Assembly (NCBI RefSeq): GCF_009696265.1
Contig: NZ_VUMH01000012.1
Location: 43,457-107,456, forward strand
Direction of reading: 5' to 3'
DNA: 64,000 nucleotides
DNA from: Desulfovibrio porci
GTDB lineage: Bacteria; Desulfobacterota; Desulfovibrionia; Desulfovibrionales; Desulfovibrionaceae
Under the pieces are notes generated by a model. That model did no database searches. It saw only the letters and a program-made list of their open reading frames with translations, and had not been told where the DNA came from. Positions within the stretch are counted from its first letter, which is position 1, and every line of letters begins with the position of its first letter. A program made the translations under genes and the position numbers. This document shows, piece after piece, positions 1-9,043 of this stretch.

Positions 1-1
1 G

Positions 2-586
2 CCCCGCCTCAAGGAAGGCAAACTGCCCGGCTGCGTGGAGGCCTGTCCCGTGGACGCGCTGACCTTCGGCCGCCGCAGCGACCTGATCAAGGTGGCCCGC
101 GCCCGCATCGCGGACAATCCCGGCAAATACGTCAACTACATCTACGGCGAATTCGACGCCGGCGGCACCGCCTGGATGGTGCTGGCTCCGGCCGCCGAAG
201 GCGCGGCCGTGCCGCCGGACGACCCGGCGCTGGCCGGCCCGGACCTGAAGCAGCTCGGCCTGGACACCCATCTGGGCAACCGGCCCATGGGCGAACTGAC
301 CTACGGCGCTCTGGGCGCGGTGCCCATGATCGTGGCCTTCTGGCCCGTGCTCTTCGGCGGGGCCTACGCCATGACCAAGCGCCGCGAGGCCATGAGCCAG
401 CTGGAACAGGAAAAGATGGCCAGAGAGGCCAAGGACGACGTGGCAGCCGCCGTGGACGCCGCCGTGCGCAAGATTGAGGAAACCGAAGGCGAAGGCGCGG
501 CCGAACGGGCCCGCCGGGCCATGACCGAGGCCCTGAAAGCCAGGGAAGCCGAGGCGGCGTGCTCCAAGCACGGGGAGGATAAGTAG
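2..586 (+). CDS. Ferredoxin-like subunit of Hmc/nine-haem cytochrome transmembrane complex (3' part)
   Basis: Partial gene: the frame is open from the window edge, so the N-terminus is missing. The first visible residues include a 4Fe-4S motif (GCVEACPVDAL) of the HybA/HmcB/NrfC ferredoxin family. Near the C-terminus one hydrophobic segment (about GALGAVPMIVAFWPVLFGG) anchors the protein in the membrane, followed by a charged, alanine-rich, coiled-coil-like tail. The NrfD-like gene starts 1 nt after its stop codon, so the two are translationally linked. In Desulfovibrio such subunits carry electrons between a periplasmic multihaem cytochrome and the integral membrane subunit. The order ferredoxin, NrfD-like, small membrane protein, terminator fits the nine-haem cytochrome (nhc) operon better than the longer hmc operon; that choice is inference. 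Confidence 0.8.
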   Translation, partial: PRLKEGKLPGCVEACPVDALTFGRRSDLIKVARARIADNPGKYVNYIYGEFDAGGTAWMVLAPAAEGAAVPPDDPALAGPDLKQLGLDTHLGNRPMGELTYGALGAVPMIVAFWPVLFGGAYAMTKRREAMSQLEQEKMAREAKDDVAAAVDAAVRKIEETEGEGAAERARRAMTEALKAREAEAACSKHGEDK

Positions 587-1801
587 ATGGAAAACCACGG
601 CATCGTCATTCCCACCAAGGACAAATTGTTCAATCTCGATCCGCTGTTGCGGCGGACCCCGGGCAATATCCTGACGTGGATCATCCTGACTGTGGGCCTG
701 ATCATCACCATCATCCGCTTCACCCAGGGCATCGGCTCGGTGACCAACCTGGACGACAACCAGCCCTGGGGCCTGTGGATCGGCTTTGACCTGCTCTGCG
801 GCGTGTGCCTGGCCGCCGGCGGCTACTTCACCACCGTGGCCTGCTACGTCATGGGCATGAAGCACTTCCACTCGGCGGTGCGCCCGGCCGTGACCACGGC
901 CTTTCTGGGCTACGGCTTCGTGGTGGTGGCCCTGCTCTATGACCTGGGCCATCCGCTGCGCCTGCCCTACATGTTCTTCTTCCCCGGCACCACTTCCGTG
1001 CTCTTTGAAGTGGGCCTGTGCGTGGCCACCTACGTCACGGTGCTCTTCATCGAGTTCTCCGTGGCGCCCATGGAATGGCTGGCCCAGAAGTTCCCCTGGC
1101 TGCTCAAGTGGCGCAAGCTGGTCATCCGCTGCACCATCCTGCTGACCATCTTCGGCGTGACCCTCTCCACCCTGCACCAGTCCTCGCTGGGTTCGCTCTA
1201 CCTCATCGCGCCGGAAAAACTGCATCCGCTCTGGTACTCGCCCTTCATGCCCATGTTCTTCTTTGTCAGCTCCATGGCGGCCGGCGCTTCCATGGTCATC
1301 TTCGAAGGCATGTTCGCGCACAAGGGCGTGCACCAGTACATGGACGCCACCCACCTGCGCGAAGCCGACGGCGTGGTGCTGAGCTTCTCGCGGGCCGCGT
1401 CCTTCATCCTCTTCGCCTACTTCATGCTCAAGCTCATTGACATGCTGGTGCAGGCCAACATCCCCTATCTCTTCACGGGGTACGGGGCCTGGTGGCTGGT
1501 GGAGATGCTCTTCTTCGTGCTGATGCCCGCCCTGCTCTACGCCAAGGGCGCGCGCGACGGCAACATCAGCCTCTGCCGCTTCGCCTCGGCCAACACGGTC
1601 CTCGGCATTGTGCTCAACCGCTTCAATGTCTCCATGATCGCCTTCAACTACAATTTGCCCTCCGCGGAACGGTACTTCCCGAGCATCTGGGAGATCTGCA
1701 TCTCCATCTTTGTGGTGACCATGATCGTGACCGTGTACCGCTTCATCGTCTACCACATGCCCGTGCTCTACGAACATCCCGATTTCAAGGATGCCCACTA
1801 G
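587..1801 (+). CDS. NrfD/HybB-family integral membrane quinone-interacting subunit (HmcC/NhcC-like)
   Basis: A 404-residue, strongly hydrophobic protein with about ten predicted membrane segments and the NrfD-family pattern seen in HmcC, HybB and DsrP: an early NQPWGLWIGFDLL segment, a GHPLR motif after the third helix, and a conserved LHQSSLGSLYL stretch near residues 200-210. These subunits exchange electrons between the quinone pool or cytoplasm and a periplasmic cytochrome through the partner ferredoxin subunit. The gene starts directly after the ferredoxin gene and is followed 16 nt later by a tiny membrane protein, so the three form one operon. The assignment to family is firm; the cognate cytochrome lies outside the window. 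Confidence 0.88.
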   Translation: MENHGIVIPTKDKLFNLDPLLRRTPGNILTWIILTVGLIITIIRFTQGIGSVTNLDDNQPWGLWIGFDLLCGVCLAAGGYFTTVACYVMGMKHFHSAVRPAVTTAFLGYGFVVVALLYDLGHPLRLPYMFFFPGTTSVLFEVGLCVATYVTVLFIEFSVAPMEWLAQKFPWLLKWRKLVIRCTILLTIFGVTLSTLHQSSLGSLYLIAPEKLHPLWYSPFMPMFFFVSSMAAGASMVIFEGMFAHKGVHQYMDATHLREADGVVLSFSRAASFILFAYFMLKLIDMLVQANIPYLFTGYGAWWLVEMLFFVLMPALLYAKGARDGNISLCRFASANTVLGIVLNRFNVSMIAFNYNLPSAERYFPSIWEICISIFVVTMIVTVYRFIVYHMPVLYEHPDFKDAH

Positions 1802-1817
1802 GCACAAGGAGAAGACT

Positions 1818-1967
1818 ATGGAATTCCATACCTTTTATGATTACTTCCTGTTCACCAAGAGCTGGGCGTACGTTATGATGTTCATAGTGCTGCCCCTCTA
1901 TGTGCTGTACTGGAACTTCGTGCTCTTCCCGGACAAGAAAAAGGGCAACAACAGTCCCAAGCATTAG
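1818..1967 (+). CDS. Small single-span membrane subunit (HmcD/NhcD-like)
   Basis: A 49-codon gene starting ATG at 1818 behind an AAGGAG ribosome site (1806-1811). It encodes an aromatic N-terminus (MEFHTFYDYF), one membrane helix (about residues 17-37) and a short basic tail (DKKKGNNSPKH). It sits 16 nt after the NrfD-like gene and is followed by a rho-independent terminator, so it is the last gene of the operon. Its size, position and layout match the small HmcD/NhcD subunits of Desulfovibrio cytochrome complexes. Function of that subunit is not well established; an accessory structural role in the membrane complex is inferred. Confidence 0.78.
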   Translation: MEFHTFYDYFLFTKSWAYVMMFIVLPLYVLYWNFVLFPDKKKGNNSPKH

Positions 1968-1978
1968 GGCGAAAGACA

Positions 1979-2010
1979 AAGGCGGGGCCGCAAGGCTCCG
2001 CCTTTTTTGT
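1979..2010 (+). terminator. Rho-independent terminator of the cytochrome complex operon
   Basis: Stem arms AAGGCGGGGCC and GGCTCCGCCTT (one mismatch) around a GCAA tetraloop, followed by a T run. It lies 12 nt after the stop of the small membrane subunit. Confidence 0.9.
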
Positions 2011-2170
2011 ATCAAGAAAACCCCCGCCAGGGGCTTCCTTTTTGCGCGTAACGCGCCTTTGCTCCCGTTTTCCTGTACCATTGTGGCTATGTTGTAACAT
2101 CGGCGTTTTTCATTCAATCAAGGCGGACAGTTCTCAAAAAATCGTACTGATTGACCTGATAGCCCGGCGA

Positions 2171-2246
2171 GCGAACAAAAAGGGCAAAGCCTCCTTTGCT
2201 CCGCCGGAGCGACGCGCAGACGGACGGCTGGTGTCGGGAGCGTCCT
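2171..2246 (-). repeat. Intergenic repeat A, copy 1
   Basis: About 76 bp that recurs in inverted orientation at 15184-15260. Shared blocks include GCTCCGGCGGAGCAAAGG and the GGCTTTGCCC/CTTTTTGT segment. No coding potential is visible. Copy 1 abuts repeat B. Confidence 0.75.
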
Positions 2247-2397
2247 AGAGCAGATTAACTTTGAAATGGTGTACATTTCAAAGTTTAAAGACACGCCCAC
2301 TTCACCGCTTAACAGCGTAAATAAATTGCGCTTACGGCTTCGTGGCGCGAGGCTGCTGCGCAGCCTCGTTAGAGCGTTTCAAAGTTAAAACGCTCTA
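2247..2397. repeat. Intergenic repeat B, copy 1
   Basis: About 150 bp whose ends resemble the segment at 17664-17803. Both begin with GCAGATT followed by CTTTGAAATG and CATTTCAAAG hairpin halves, and both end with TTTCAAAGTTAAAA and a GCTCTA terminus. The interiors differ, so the two copies share ends but not cores. This copy ends in an inverted repeat (AGAGCGTTT and AAACGCTCT). The rest of 2011-2637 holds repeat A, this element and the hypC promoter, and no gene. Confidence 0.65.
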
Positions 2398-2512
2398 AAA
2401 AACAAGATTCTTCTTGCCAGCGTCGAAAAGGCCGGTTTTGTCGGATAACCCGACAAATAAGAGACCGGCAAAAGATGAAGCAAGAGGCTTCCGCCCCGGC
2501 CACGTTCCGTCC

Positions 2513-2541
2513 TTGCCTCACGGCGCCGGCCCTGCTATGCT
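2513..2541 (+). promoter_or_regulatory. Sigma-70-type promoter of hypC
   Basis: TTGCCT (2513-2518), a 17-bp spacer, and TATGCT (2536-2541), about 100 nt upstream of the hypC start. The match is good but untested. Confidence 0.5.
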
Positions 2542-2637
2542 CAATTCCTCTCCAAGCCGCAAGATTCCCGGCAACGCGTCAGCGCGCCTTGCCGTTCAGC
2601 CCTGAATGCTTACCTTCAGTGCAGTGAGGTTTCCAGC

Positions 2638-2889
2638 ATGTGTCTAGCCATTCCCGCCCAGATCGTGGAACTTCAGGAAGAAGGCATGGCCCGCGTGCGC
2701 GTGGGCGAAAGCCAGACCTTTCTGACCGCGTCCATGATGCTTTTGCCCGAACCGCCGCAGATCGGCGATTATGTCATTGTCCATGCCGGGTTCGCCCTGC
2801 ACACCTTGTCGCCCCAGGAGGCGCAGGACAGCCTCGCGGCCCTGCGCGAGCTGGCCGAGGCCATGGAGGGCACGCCTGCCCCGTTCTGA
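2638..2889 (+). CDS. hypC: Hydrogenase maturation chaperone HypC/HupF
   Basis: An 83-residue protein beginning MCLAIPAQI, the defining N-terminus of HypC: Cys2 is the residue that carries the Fe(CN)2CO precursor during [NiFe]-hydrogenase maturation with HypD. Length is normal for the family (75-90 residues). It stands alone between its own promoter and a terminator, not beside other hyp genes, which is common in Desulfovibrio. It serves [NiFe] enzymes and is unrelated to the HydEFG machinery further downstream. ATG 2638 is the only start that retains the essential Cys2. Confidence 0.92.
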   Translation: MCLAIPAQIVELQEEGMARVRVGESQTFLTASMMLLPEPPQIGDYVIVHAGFALHTLSPQEAQDSLAALRELAEAMEGTPAPF

Positions 2890-2942
2890 CGATGTGTCGT
2901 TATATGTTCCGTAGTGACGCAATGCAGACGAAATATGTCTTC

Positions 2943-2972
2943 AGGAAGGCCGCACAGCTGCGGCCTTCTTGA
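2943..2972 (+). terminator. Rho-independent terminator after hypC
   Basis: GAAGGCCGCA and TGCGGCCTTC arms with a CAGC loop, followed by TTGACTTT. It separates hypC from ileS. Confidence 0.8.
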
Positions 2973-3061
2973 CTTTACACCGTTCTTTGCCCACACTGGA
3001 TCGATTTTTTCGCCCGCACCACTTCCGGCCCACGGGCCGCACACAGCCGCTGGGAGCCAGC

Positions 3062-5905
3062 ATGAGTGACTACAAGAAAACCCTGAATCTTCCGCAAACC
3101 GCCTTTCCCATGAAGGCCAATCTGGCCCAGCGCGAGCCGGAAACGCTCAAGAAATGGGATCAGATCCACGCCCGCGAAGCCATGGTCGACGCCTCGGGCA
3201 GCCGGGGCTCCTATGTGCTGCACGACGGCCCGCCCTACGCCAACGGGCATATTCACATGGGCACGGCGCTGAACAAGATTCTCAAGGATATTGTGGTCAA
3301 ATCGCGCAACATGCAGGGCTTTGCCGCGCGCTATGTGCCCGGCTGGGACTGCCACGGCCTGCCCATTGAGCACAAGGTGGAGCAGGAACTCAAGGAAAAG
3401 AAAAAAGAACTGCCCGCCCATGTGGTGCGCAAGCTCTGCCGCGACTATGCGGCCAAGTGGATCGACGTCCAGCGCAAGGAATTCAAGCGCCTGGGCGTGC
3501 TCGGCGACTGGGACGATCCCTATATGAGCATGAAGCCCGCCTATGAGGCCACCACGGCGCGCGAGCTGGCCGACTTTGTGGAAAAAGGCAACGTCATCCG
3601 CGCCAAAAAGCCCATTTACTGGTGCTGTTCCTGCCACACGGCTCTGGCCGAGGCCGAGGTGGAATATTACGACCATACCTCGCCCTCCATTTACGTGCGC
3701 TTTCCCCTGCCCGACGCGGGCCTGAGCAAAATTTTCCCGCAGGCCGATCCTTCCCGCGCCTACGTGGCCATCTGGACCACCACGCCCTGGACCCTGCCGG
3801 ACAATATGGCCGTCTGCCTGCACCCGGAATTCACGTATCTGCTGGTGGAAGCCGACGGCGCGCAATACCTGCTGGCCGAGGAGCGCCTCGCGCCCTGCGC
3901 CGCCCTGTTCGGCTGGAACGAGCCCAAAATTCTGGGCCGGGCCACGGGCGCGCAGCTTGAAGGCCTGACGGCCCGCCACCCCTTCTATGACCGTCAGTCG
4001 CCCCTGACCCTGGGCCTGCATGTGACCCTGGACACGGGCACCGGCTGTGTGCACACCGCGCCGGGACACGGCCGCGAGGACTACGAAGTGGGCCTCAAGT
4101 ACGGCCTGGACATCTACTCGCCCCTGGACGACGCGGGCCGCTTTCTGCCCACAGTGGAGTTCTTCGCCGGGCTCACGGTCACGGAAGCCAATCCCAGGGT
4201 CATTGAAAAGCTCAAGGAAAAGGGCGCGCTGCTTCAGGAAGGCAAGATCCGGCACTCCTATCCGCACTGCTGGCGCTGCAAAAATCCGGTGATCTTCCGG
4301 GCCACCACCCAGTGGTTCATCAGCATGGAGAAAAACGACCTGCGCGCGCGGGCCCTGGAAAGCATCGACAAGGACGTGGAGTGGATTCCGGCCTGGGGCC
4401 GGGACCGCATTTACAACATGATCGAATCCCGGCCGGACTGGTGCATTTCGCGCCAGCGCCAGTGGGGCGTGCCCATCCTGGCCCTGCGCTGCGAAGACTG
4501 CGGCGAGGCCTGGAACGATCCCGTCTGGATGCGCGAGATCTGCGACCGCTTCGCCAAGCATCCCACGGGTTGCGACTACTGGTATGAGGCGGATCTGGAC
4601 GAGATCGTGCCCGACGGCCTGAAGTGCCCGCACTGCGGCGGCAACCACTGGAAAAAGGAAAGCGACATTCTGGACGTCTGGTTCGACTCCGGCACCAGTT
4701 TCGCGGCGGTGCTGGAAGCGCGGCCCGAACTCTCCTACCCGGCGGACCTTTATCTGGAAGGCTCGGACCAGCATCGCGGCTGGTTCCACAGTTCCCTGCT
4801 GGTGTCCGAGGGCACGCGCGGGCGGCCTCCCTACCGCTCGGTGCTGACCCACGGCTACGTGGTGGACGGCGAAGGCCGCAAGATGTCCAAATCCATCGGC
4901 AACGTCATCGCCCCGCAGGAACTGATCGACAAATTCGGGGCCGAAATCGTGCGCCTCTGGGTTTCCTCCGTGGAATACCGCGAGGACATCCGCATTTCGG
5001 ACCAGATCCTCAGCCGCCTGGTGGACGCCTACCGCCGCATCCGCAACACCTGCCGCTTTATTCTGGGCAATATCGACGGCCTGACCAGGGCCGACCTGCT
5101 GCCCACGGAACAGTTGCTGCCCCTGGACCGCTTCGCCCTGGACGTGGCCGCGCGCGTGCACGAGCGCGTGCAGCAGGCCTACACGGACTTCGAATTCCAC
5201 AAGGTCTACCACAGCCTGCACAATTACTGCGTCACGGACCTTTCCTCGGTCTATCTGGACATTCTCAAGGACCGCCTTTACGCTTCCGGCCCGGACAGCC
5301 CGGAACGCCGCTCGGCCCAGACGGCCCTCTGGCACATTCTGTGTCTGCTGCTGCGCGACATGGCCCCGGTGCTCTCCTTTACGGCCGAGGAAATCTTCGG
5401 TCATCTGCCCGCGGACCTGCGCGGCCCGGAGCCCACAGTCTTCGCCCTGCAGGCCGTGTCCGGCGAGGAATTTCTGCTGCCCGACGGCCGGCGCGACGAC
5501 TGGAACGTGCTGCTGGCCGTGCGCGGCGCGGTGACCAGAGCCATTGAACCCCTGCGCCGGGACGGCGTGGTGGGCCATTCCCTGGATACGCGGGTCACGC
5601 TCCACCTGGCCGACGAACTGCGCGAGCGCCTGGAAAGTCTGCGCACCGACCTGCGCGCGGTCTGCATCGTCTCGCAATTGGAACTGGCCCCCCTGGCCGA
5701 CGCCCCGCAGGACGCCTACAGCGACAGCGAGGTTTCCGGCCTGGCCATCAGCGTGGAAAAGGCCCGCGGCGAGAAATGCGAACGCTGCTGGATCTACAGC
5801 ACGGAGCTGGGCGCGGACCCGGCCCATCCCACGCTCTGCCCGCGCTGCGCGGCGGTGCTCAAGAACCTGCCCCTTGAGGACGCCAAAGGACGCGCAGCCG
5901 AATGA
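3062..5905 (+). CDS. ileS: Isoleucine-tRNA ligase
   Basis: A 947-residue class I aminoacyl-tRNA synthetase that charges tRNA-Ile in the cytoplasm. The HIGH-type motif ([10 protein letters not shown]) is near residues 57-66 and the KMSKS loop ([10 protein letters not shown]) near residues 604-613. A C-terminal zinc-finger pair (CERCW and CPRC) is typical of the bacterial IleS type. A longer frame is open from 2969, but the start at 3062 ([13 protein letters not shown]) is preceded by GGGAG and matches the family N-terminus. It overlaps lspA by 4 nt (ATGA), a gene order widespread in bacteria. Long antisense frames across it are shadows of biased codon use. Confidence 0.97.
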   Translation: MSDYKKTLNLPQTAFPMKANLAQREPETLKKWDQIHAREAMVDASGSRGSYVLHDGPPYANGHIHMGTALNKILKDIVVKSRNMQGFAARYVPGWDCHGLPIEHKVEQELKEKKKELPAHVVRKLCRDYAAKWIDVQRKEFKRLGVLGDWDDPYMSMKPAYEATTARELADFVEKGNVIRAKKPIYWCCSCHTALAEAEVEYYDHTSPSIYVRFPLPDAGLSKIFPQADPSRAYVAIWTTTPWTLPDNMAVCLHPEFTYLLVEADGAQYLLAEERLAPCAALFGWNEPKILGRATGAQLEGLTARHPFYDRQSPLTLGLHVTLDTGTGCVHTAPGHGREDYEVGLKYGLDIYSPLDDAGRFLPTVEFFAGLTVTEANPRVIEKLKEKGALLQEGKIRHSYPHCWRCKNPVIFRATTQWFISMEKNDLRARALESIDKDVEWIPAWGRDRIYNMIESRPDWCISRQRQWGVPILALRCEDCGEAWNDPVWMREICDRFAKHPTGCDYWYEADLDEIVPDGLKCPHCGGNHWKKESDILDVWFDSGTSFAAVLEARPELSYPADLYLEGSDQHRGWFHSSLLVSEGTRGRPPYRSVLTHGYVVDGEGRKMSKSIGNVIAPQELIDKFGAEIVRLWVSSVEYREDIRISDQILSRLVDAYRRIRNTCRFILGNIDGLTRADLLPTEQLLPLDRFALDVAARVHERVQQAYTDFEFHKVYHSLHNYCVTDLSSVYLDILKDRLYASGPDSPERRSAQTALWHILCLLLRDMAPVLSFTAEEIFGHLPADLRGPEPTVFALQAVSGEEFLLPDGRRDDWNVLLAVRGAVTRAIEPLRRDGVVGHSLDTRVTLHLADELRERLESLRTDLRAVCIVSQLELAPLADAPQDAYSDSEVSGLAISVEKARGEKCERCWIYSTELGADPAHPTLCPRCAAVLKNLPLEDAKGRAAE

Positions 5906-6432
5906 GACGGCGTTACCGGATTCTGGGCGGCATGGCCGCGCTGGCCTTTGTGCTGGACCAGCTCAGCAAATGGTGGGTCATGTCCGCCATTCCCGAGCAC
6001 CGGCCTGTGGTGGTGATCCCCGGTTTTTTCGACCTGATCAACATCCGCAACCGGGGGGCGGCCTTCGGCTTTCTGAACCGCTCGGACATCGAATGGCAGT
6101 TCTGGCTCTTTCTGGCGGCCACAGCCGTGGCCGCCTGGGCCATCATTGTCCTGGTGCGCGGCTCGCGCCATGAGCCCTGGCTGTTCGCCGGTCTGGGGCT
6201 GGTGCTGGGCGGCGCTCTGGGCAATCTGATGGACCGCCTGCGCTTCCGGGCCGTGGTGGATTTTCTGGATTTTTACTGGGGCGACTGGCACTGGCCCGCC
6301 TTCAACGTGGCGGATACGGCCATCTGCATCGGCGCTTTTCTGGCCTGCCTGGTGATCTGGCGCAAACCGCCGGAAGACGCGCGGGGCGGCGCGCCCCGGC
6401 GCGGAACGTCCGGCAAGGGAGAAAAGGCATGA
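5902..6432 (+). CDS. lspA: Lipoprotein signal peptidase (signal peptidase II)
   Basis: A 176-residue inner-membrane aspartic protease that cleaves signal peptides from prolipoproteins after diacylglyceryl transfer. Four membrane helices are predicted. The conserved blocks [12 protein letters not shown] and GNLMDRL followed by VVDFLDF carry the two catalytic aspartates. Its start overlaps the ileS stop and its stop overlaps the next gene (ATGA), indicating tight translational coupling. The tail beyond residue 155 is basic and probably cytoplasmic. Confidence 0.96.
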   Translation: MRRRYRILGGMAALAFVLDQLSKWWVMSAIPEHRPVVVIPGFFDLINIRNRGAAFGFLNRSDIEWQFWLFLAATAVAAWAIIVLVRGSRHEPWLFAGLGLVLGGALGNLMDRLRFRAVVDFLDFYWGDWHWPAFNVADTAICIGAFLACLVIWRKPPEDARGGAPRRGTSGKGEKA

Positions 6433-6635
6433 CCTTTGCCTGGTGGCATCCGTTGGCGGCATTGATTCCCATGCTTCCCAGCTTCTGGAGCATCTGGCAC
6501 ATCTGGGATCATGAATTCGAAACGCCCCAGCAACGGGCGCTCTGGCTGGTGCTGGTGGTCTTTCTGCCGGTACTGGGTGGCATCATTTATATCTTTACGG
6601 GCCGCACCAAGGCCCGGGGAAAAATTCAACGCTGA
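6429..6635 (+). CDS. Small PLDc_N-domain membrane protein
   Basis: A 68-residue protein with two hydrophobic segments and the pattern of the PLDc_N domain (the N-terminal membrane region of cardiolipin synthases): [21 protein letters not shown], then [16 protein letters not shown], ending in a basic GRTKARGK tail. No phospholipase D catalytic HKD motif is present, so it is not an enzyme on its own. It overlaps lspA by 4 nt and is followed 12 nt later by the CpoB-like gene, so it shares their operon. Function is unknown; a role in the cell envelope is inferred from context. Confidence 0.75.
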   Translation: MTFAWWHPLAALIPMLPSFWSIWHIWDHEFETPQQRALWLVLVVFLPVLGGIIYIFTGRTKARGKIQR

Positions 6636-6647
6636 AACGAGGCTCGT

Positions 6648-7619
6648 ATGAACAAATTCCGTTCTTCCCATCTTCCGCTCCTGGCTTGCGCCGTTCTGCT
6701 GCTGGGCGCCTGCGTGCAGAGCGGCTCCGGCGGCAGCGGCACCCTGAACCTGGAGCAGCAGGTGCAGCAGCACGACATGCAGCTCAAACAATTGCAGCCC
6801 GCCCAGGCCGACGCCTGGAATCAGCTTCAGGCCATGCGGCAGGAGCTGAACATCCTCAAGGGCCAGATGGACGATCTGCAGAACGTGGGCGGCGCGCGCG
6901 CCCTGGTGGAACGCGTCAACAGGCATGACGCGGCCTTGCGCCAGGTGGAAACCAGCATGGCCCTGAATCTCAATCTGGGCGACCCGCTGCCCGCCGCACC
7001 GGCCTCGGCTCCCATGGCCGCGCCCCAGGCTGTTCCCATGTCCGGCATGTCCGGGGACGCCGGCTACGGCCAGCCCGCCCAGGGCGGCATGCCCGCGGGC
7101 AGCCCCGGCTACGCGGCCGCCGTGCCCGAAGGCACCCAGCCCTATCAGAACGGCGCGGCCGGGCAGACCCAGCCGGCCCAGGCTCCCGCCGCCAGCACCT
7201 GGGGCCAGCCTTCGCCGCAGCCCGTGGTGCAGGCCCCGCAAAAAGACATTTCCCTGGCGCTCTTCGACGCCGGCGTCAATGCCTACAACGCCCGCAAGTA
7301 TGAGGAGGCCCAGCGCTCCTTCACGGACTTTCTGAAAAACTACAAGGACCACAACCTGGCCCCGGAAGCCCAGTACTATCTGGCGGAATGCTACTTCCAG
7401 CGCAACCAGTTTGCGGATGCGGCCCTGGCCTACGACACGGTGATCAAAAAATATCCCAAGTCCTCGCGCGCGCCCGGTGCGTATCTGAAGCAGGGCATCA
7501 GCTTCAGCAAGCTGAATCAGGGCGCTGCGGCCAAAGCCCGGATGCAGGAACTGATCAAAAAGTTCCCCAACTCGCCGGAAGCCGCGCGGGCCAAGAGCTT
7601 TCTGAAGACCAACAAGTGA
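6648..7619 (+). CDS. CpoB/YbgF-like TPR lipoprotein (Tol-Pal associated)
   Basis: A 323-residue envelope protein. The signal peptide ends in a lipobox-like LLLGAC, so Cys is the predicted lipidated residue. An N-terminal coiled coil (about residues 30-105) precedes a proline-, glycine- and alanine-rich linker (about 110-195). The C-terminal YbgF-type TPR region includes FDAGVNAYNARKYEEA and AQYYLAECYFQRNQFADA. This architecture is that of CpoB, which in E. coli links Tol-Pal to peptidoglycan synthesis. It differs from the classical soluble periplasmic form in being a predicted lipoprotein. Other tol genes are not in the window. Confidence 0.85.
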   Translation: MNKFRSSHLPLLACAVLLLGACVQSGSGGSGTLNLEQQVQQHDMQLKQLQPAQADAWNQLQAMRQELNILKGQMDDLQNVGGARALVERVNRHDAALRQVETSMALNLNLGDPLPAAPASAPMAAPQAVPMSGMSGDAGYGQPAQGGMPAGSPGYAAAVPEGTQPYQNGAAGQTQPAQAPAASTWGQPSPQPVVQAPQKDISLALFDAGVNAYNARKYEEAQRSFTDFLKNYKDHNLAPEAQYYLAECYFQRNQFADAALAYDTVIKKYPKSSRAPGAYLKQGISFSKLNQGAAAKARMQELIKKFPNSPEAARAKSFLKTNK

Positions 7620-7689
7620 GGACGATTTCACCTGTGCAATGTGGCAGCAGAACAATGTCAGGGCATCAAAACCGGAAAAGGGGAACGGG

Positions 7690-8328
7690 ATGGCGGAGCA
7701 GCACGACGAGCCGGCCGTATACAAGCAACTGAGCACGGAGATGCGTCAGGGGCTGAAGGATATTTATCAGCAGATTTCCACGGCCTCCAGCGATCAGGTC
7801 ACGCCCGTGCCCGACACGGACGCCCTGTTCCACGAGGCCTCGGATCAGTTGGGCGAAGTGCTCAAGGCCACGGAAACGGCCACCATGAGCATCATGGAAA
7901 TAGTGGAAAAACACCTGGATCTCCAGGCCGAAAGCGCGGAACTGCTGGCCGCCGTGCGTGAAGGCGCGGCCACGGAAAGCCAGAAGCTCCGCCTGTCCGA
8001 AATCAACAACCAGTTGGGCGACGATCTCACCAGCCTGCTGACCACCCTGAGCTTTCAGGACATCACAGGCCAGCGGATCAAACGGGTGGTCGCGGCCCTG
8101 AACAAAATCGAAAGCAGCGTGGTGGAACTCTATGTCTCCTCGGGCCTGATCATGGAGGGCGCGGAAAAAGACCCGGCCAAGGACGCGCAGGCCCTTCAGG
8201 ACGAAGCGCGCAAGGCCGTGGAGGATTTCCGCCAGAACCGCAAGGTTTCCTCCGAACTCAAGGGACCGGGCAAGGATGGCGTCTCCCAGGGCGCCATTGA
8301 CGACATGCTGGCCCAACTGGGCATGTGA
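7690..8328 (+). CDS. CheZ-like chemotaxis protein phosphatase
   Basis: A helical protein of 212 residues from ATG 7690, which has an AAGGGGAA ribosome site; an in-frame upstream extension to 7639 lacks one. The block LSFQDITGQRIKRV near residues 121-134 is the CheZ signature. In CheZ the Gln of this region completes the CheY active site for dephosphorylation. The C-terminus (IDDMLAQLGM) resembles the CheY-binding tail of CheZ. It lies downstream of cpoB and upstream of a terminator; no other chemotaxis gene is nearby. The family call is firm, the exact partner CheY is unknown. Confidence 0.85.
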   Translation: MAEQHDEPAVYKQLSTEMRQGLKDIYQQISTASSDQVTPVPDTDALFHEASDQLGEVLKATETATMSIMEIVEKHLDLQAESAELLAAVREGAATESQKLRLSEINNQLGDDLTSLLTTLSFQDITGQRIKRVVAALNKIESSVVELYVSSGLIMEGAEKDPAKDAQALQDEARKAVEDFRQNRKVSSELKGPGKDGVSQGAIDDMLAQLGM

Positions 8329-8356
8329 TCAGCTCCGGTTCCGGCACAGAACGCAA

Positions 8357-8397
8357 ACAGCCCGCCGTAGGTTTTCCCACGGCGGGCTGTCTGTTTT
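8357..8397. terminator. Bidirectional terminator between cheZ-like gene and iorB
   Basis: Perfect 12-bp stem ACAGCCCGCCGT and ACGGCGGGCTGT, followed by CTGTTTT on the plus strand. The convergent genes on both sides can share it. Confidence 0.85.
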
Positions 8398-8426
8398 CGG
8401 AATTGACCGTTATGAAGTCGCCGGTG

Positions 8427-9032
8427 TTACGCCACTACCTTCTTGCCCAGTTCCAAGGCCTTGAGATTGGATTCCTGCAACTTGGCGGGCAGATATTTTT
8501 TGATGGCCGCTTCCAGGGCGTCCACGCCGAAAGGCAATACGCCCGAGGCGCAGACCGCGCTCAGCAGCACGGTATTGCCGCTCTGGGCCGAACCGGCCTG
8601 AAGCCCCAGCTCGCGGCAGGGGATGAAGCGGCACTGCCCGGCCACCAGCCGGGTCTGTTCCTTGATATGGGCCATATCCGGATAACTGGCCTGCCCCAGA
8701 GAGACGCTCACCGGCGGCAGGGGATCGCTGCTGGAAAAAACCGCGCCGCCGGGCCGCAGATAGGACAGGCCGCGCAGGGTTTCCAGAGGCTCGAAGCCCA
8801 GCAGCAGGTCGGCTTCGCCGAAATCAAGCTTGGGCGAGCGCCAGCCGCCCAGCAGCAGCACGGATTCCACCACGCCGCCGCGCTGGGCCATGCCGTGCAC
8901 TTCTCCGGCCACCACGTCCAGACCGGCCTGAAGGGCCGTACGCGCCAGCAGGGTGGTGGCGGTCAGGGTTCCCTGTCCGCCCACGCCGGTGAAATAAATC
9001 CGCATCCGTTTTTGTTTGTCGTGTGCTTTCAT
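8427..9032 (-). CDS. iorB: Indolepyruvate:ferredoxin oxidoreductase, beta subunit
   Basis: A 201-residue gamma-type subunit of the 2-oxoacid:ferredoxin oxidoreductase family, which with IorA oxidatively decarboxylates arylpyruvates to aryl-acetyl-CoA and reduces ferredoxin. The family start (RIYFTGVGGQGTLTA) and the GEVHGMAQRGG motif are clear. ATG 9032 follows GGTGAAAG in the 11-nt gap after iorA and is preferred over the internal ATG at 9005, which has no ribosome site. Downstream of iorA in the same transcript. It is involved in aromatic amino-acid catabolism or, in reverse, aromatic amino-acid synthesis. Confidence 0.92.
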   Translation of the reverse strand: MKAHDKQKRMRIYFTGVGGQGTLTATTLLARTALQAGLDVVAGEVHGMAQRGGVVESVLLLGGWRSPKLDFGEADLLLGFEPLETLRGLSYLRPGGAVFSSSDPLPPVSVSLGQASYPDMAHIKEQTRLVAGQCRFIPCRELGLQAGSAQSGNTVLLSAVCASGVLPFGVDALEAAIKKYLPAKLQESNLKALELGKKVVA

Positions 9033-9043
9033 ACTTTCACCAC

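Noticed and set aside
2088..2100. Small palindrome ATGTTGTAACAT
   Set aside because: Short and isolated, with no promoter or gene start next to it; could be chance.
2975..5827. A 950-codon open frame antisense to ileS
   Set aside because: It is a mirror of the GC-biased codon use of ileS; its translation has no domain pattern and it lacks a ribosome site.
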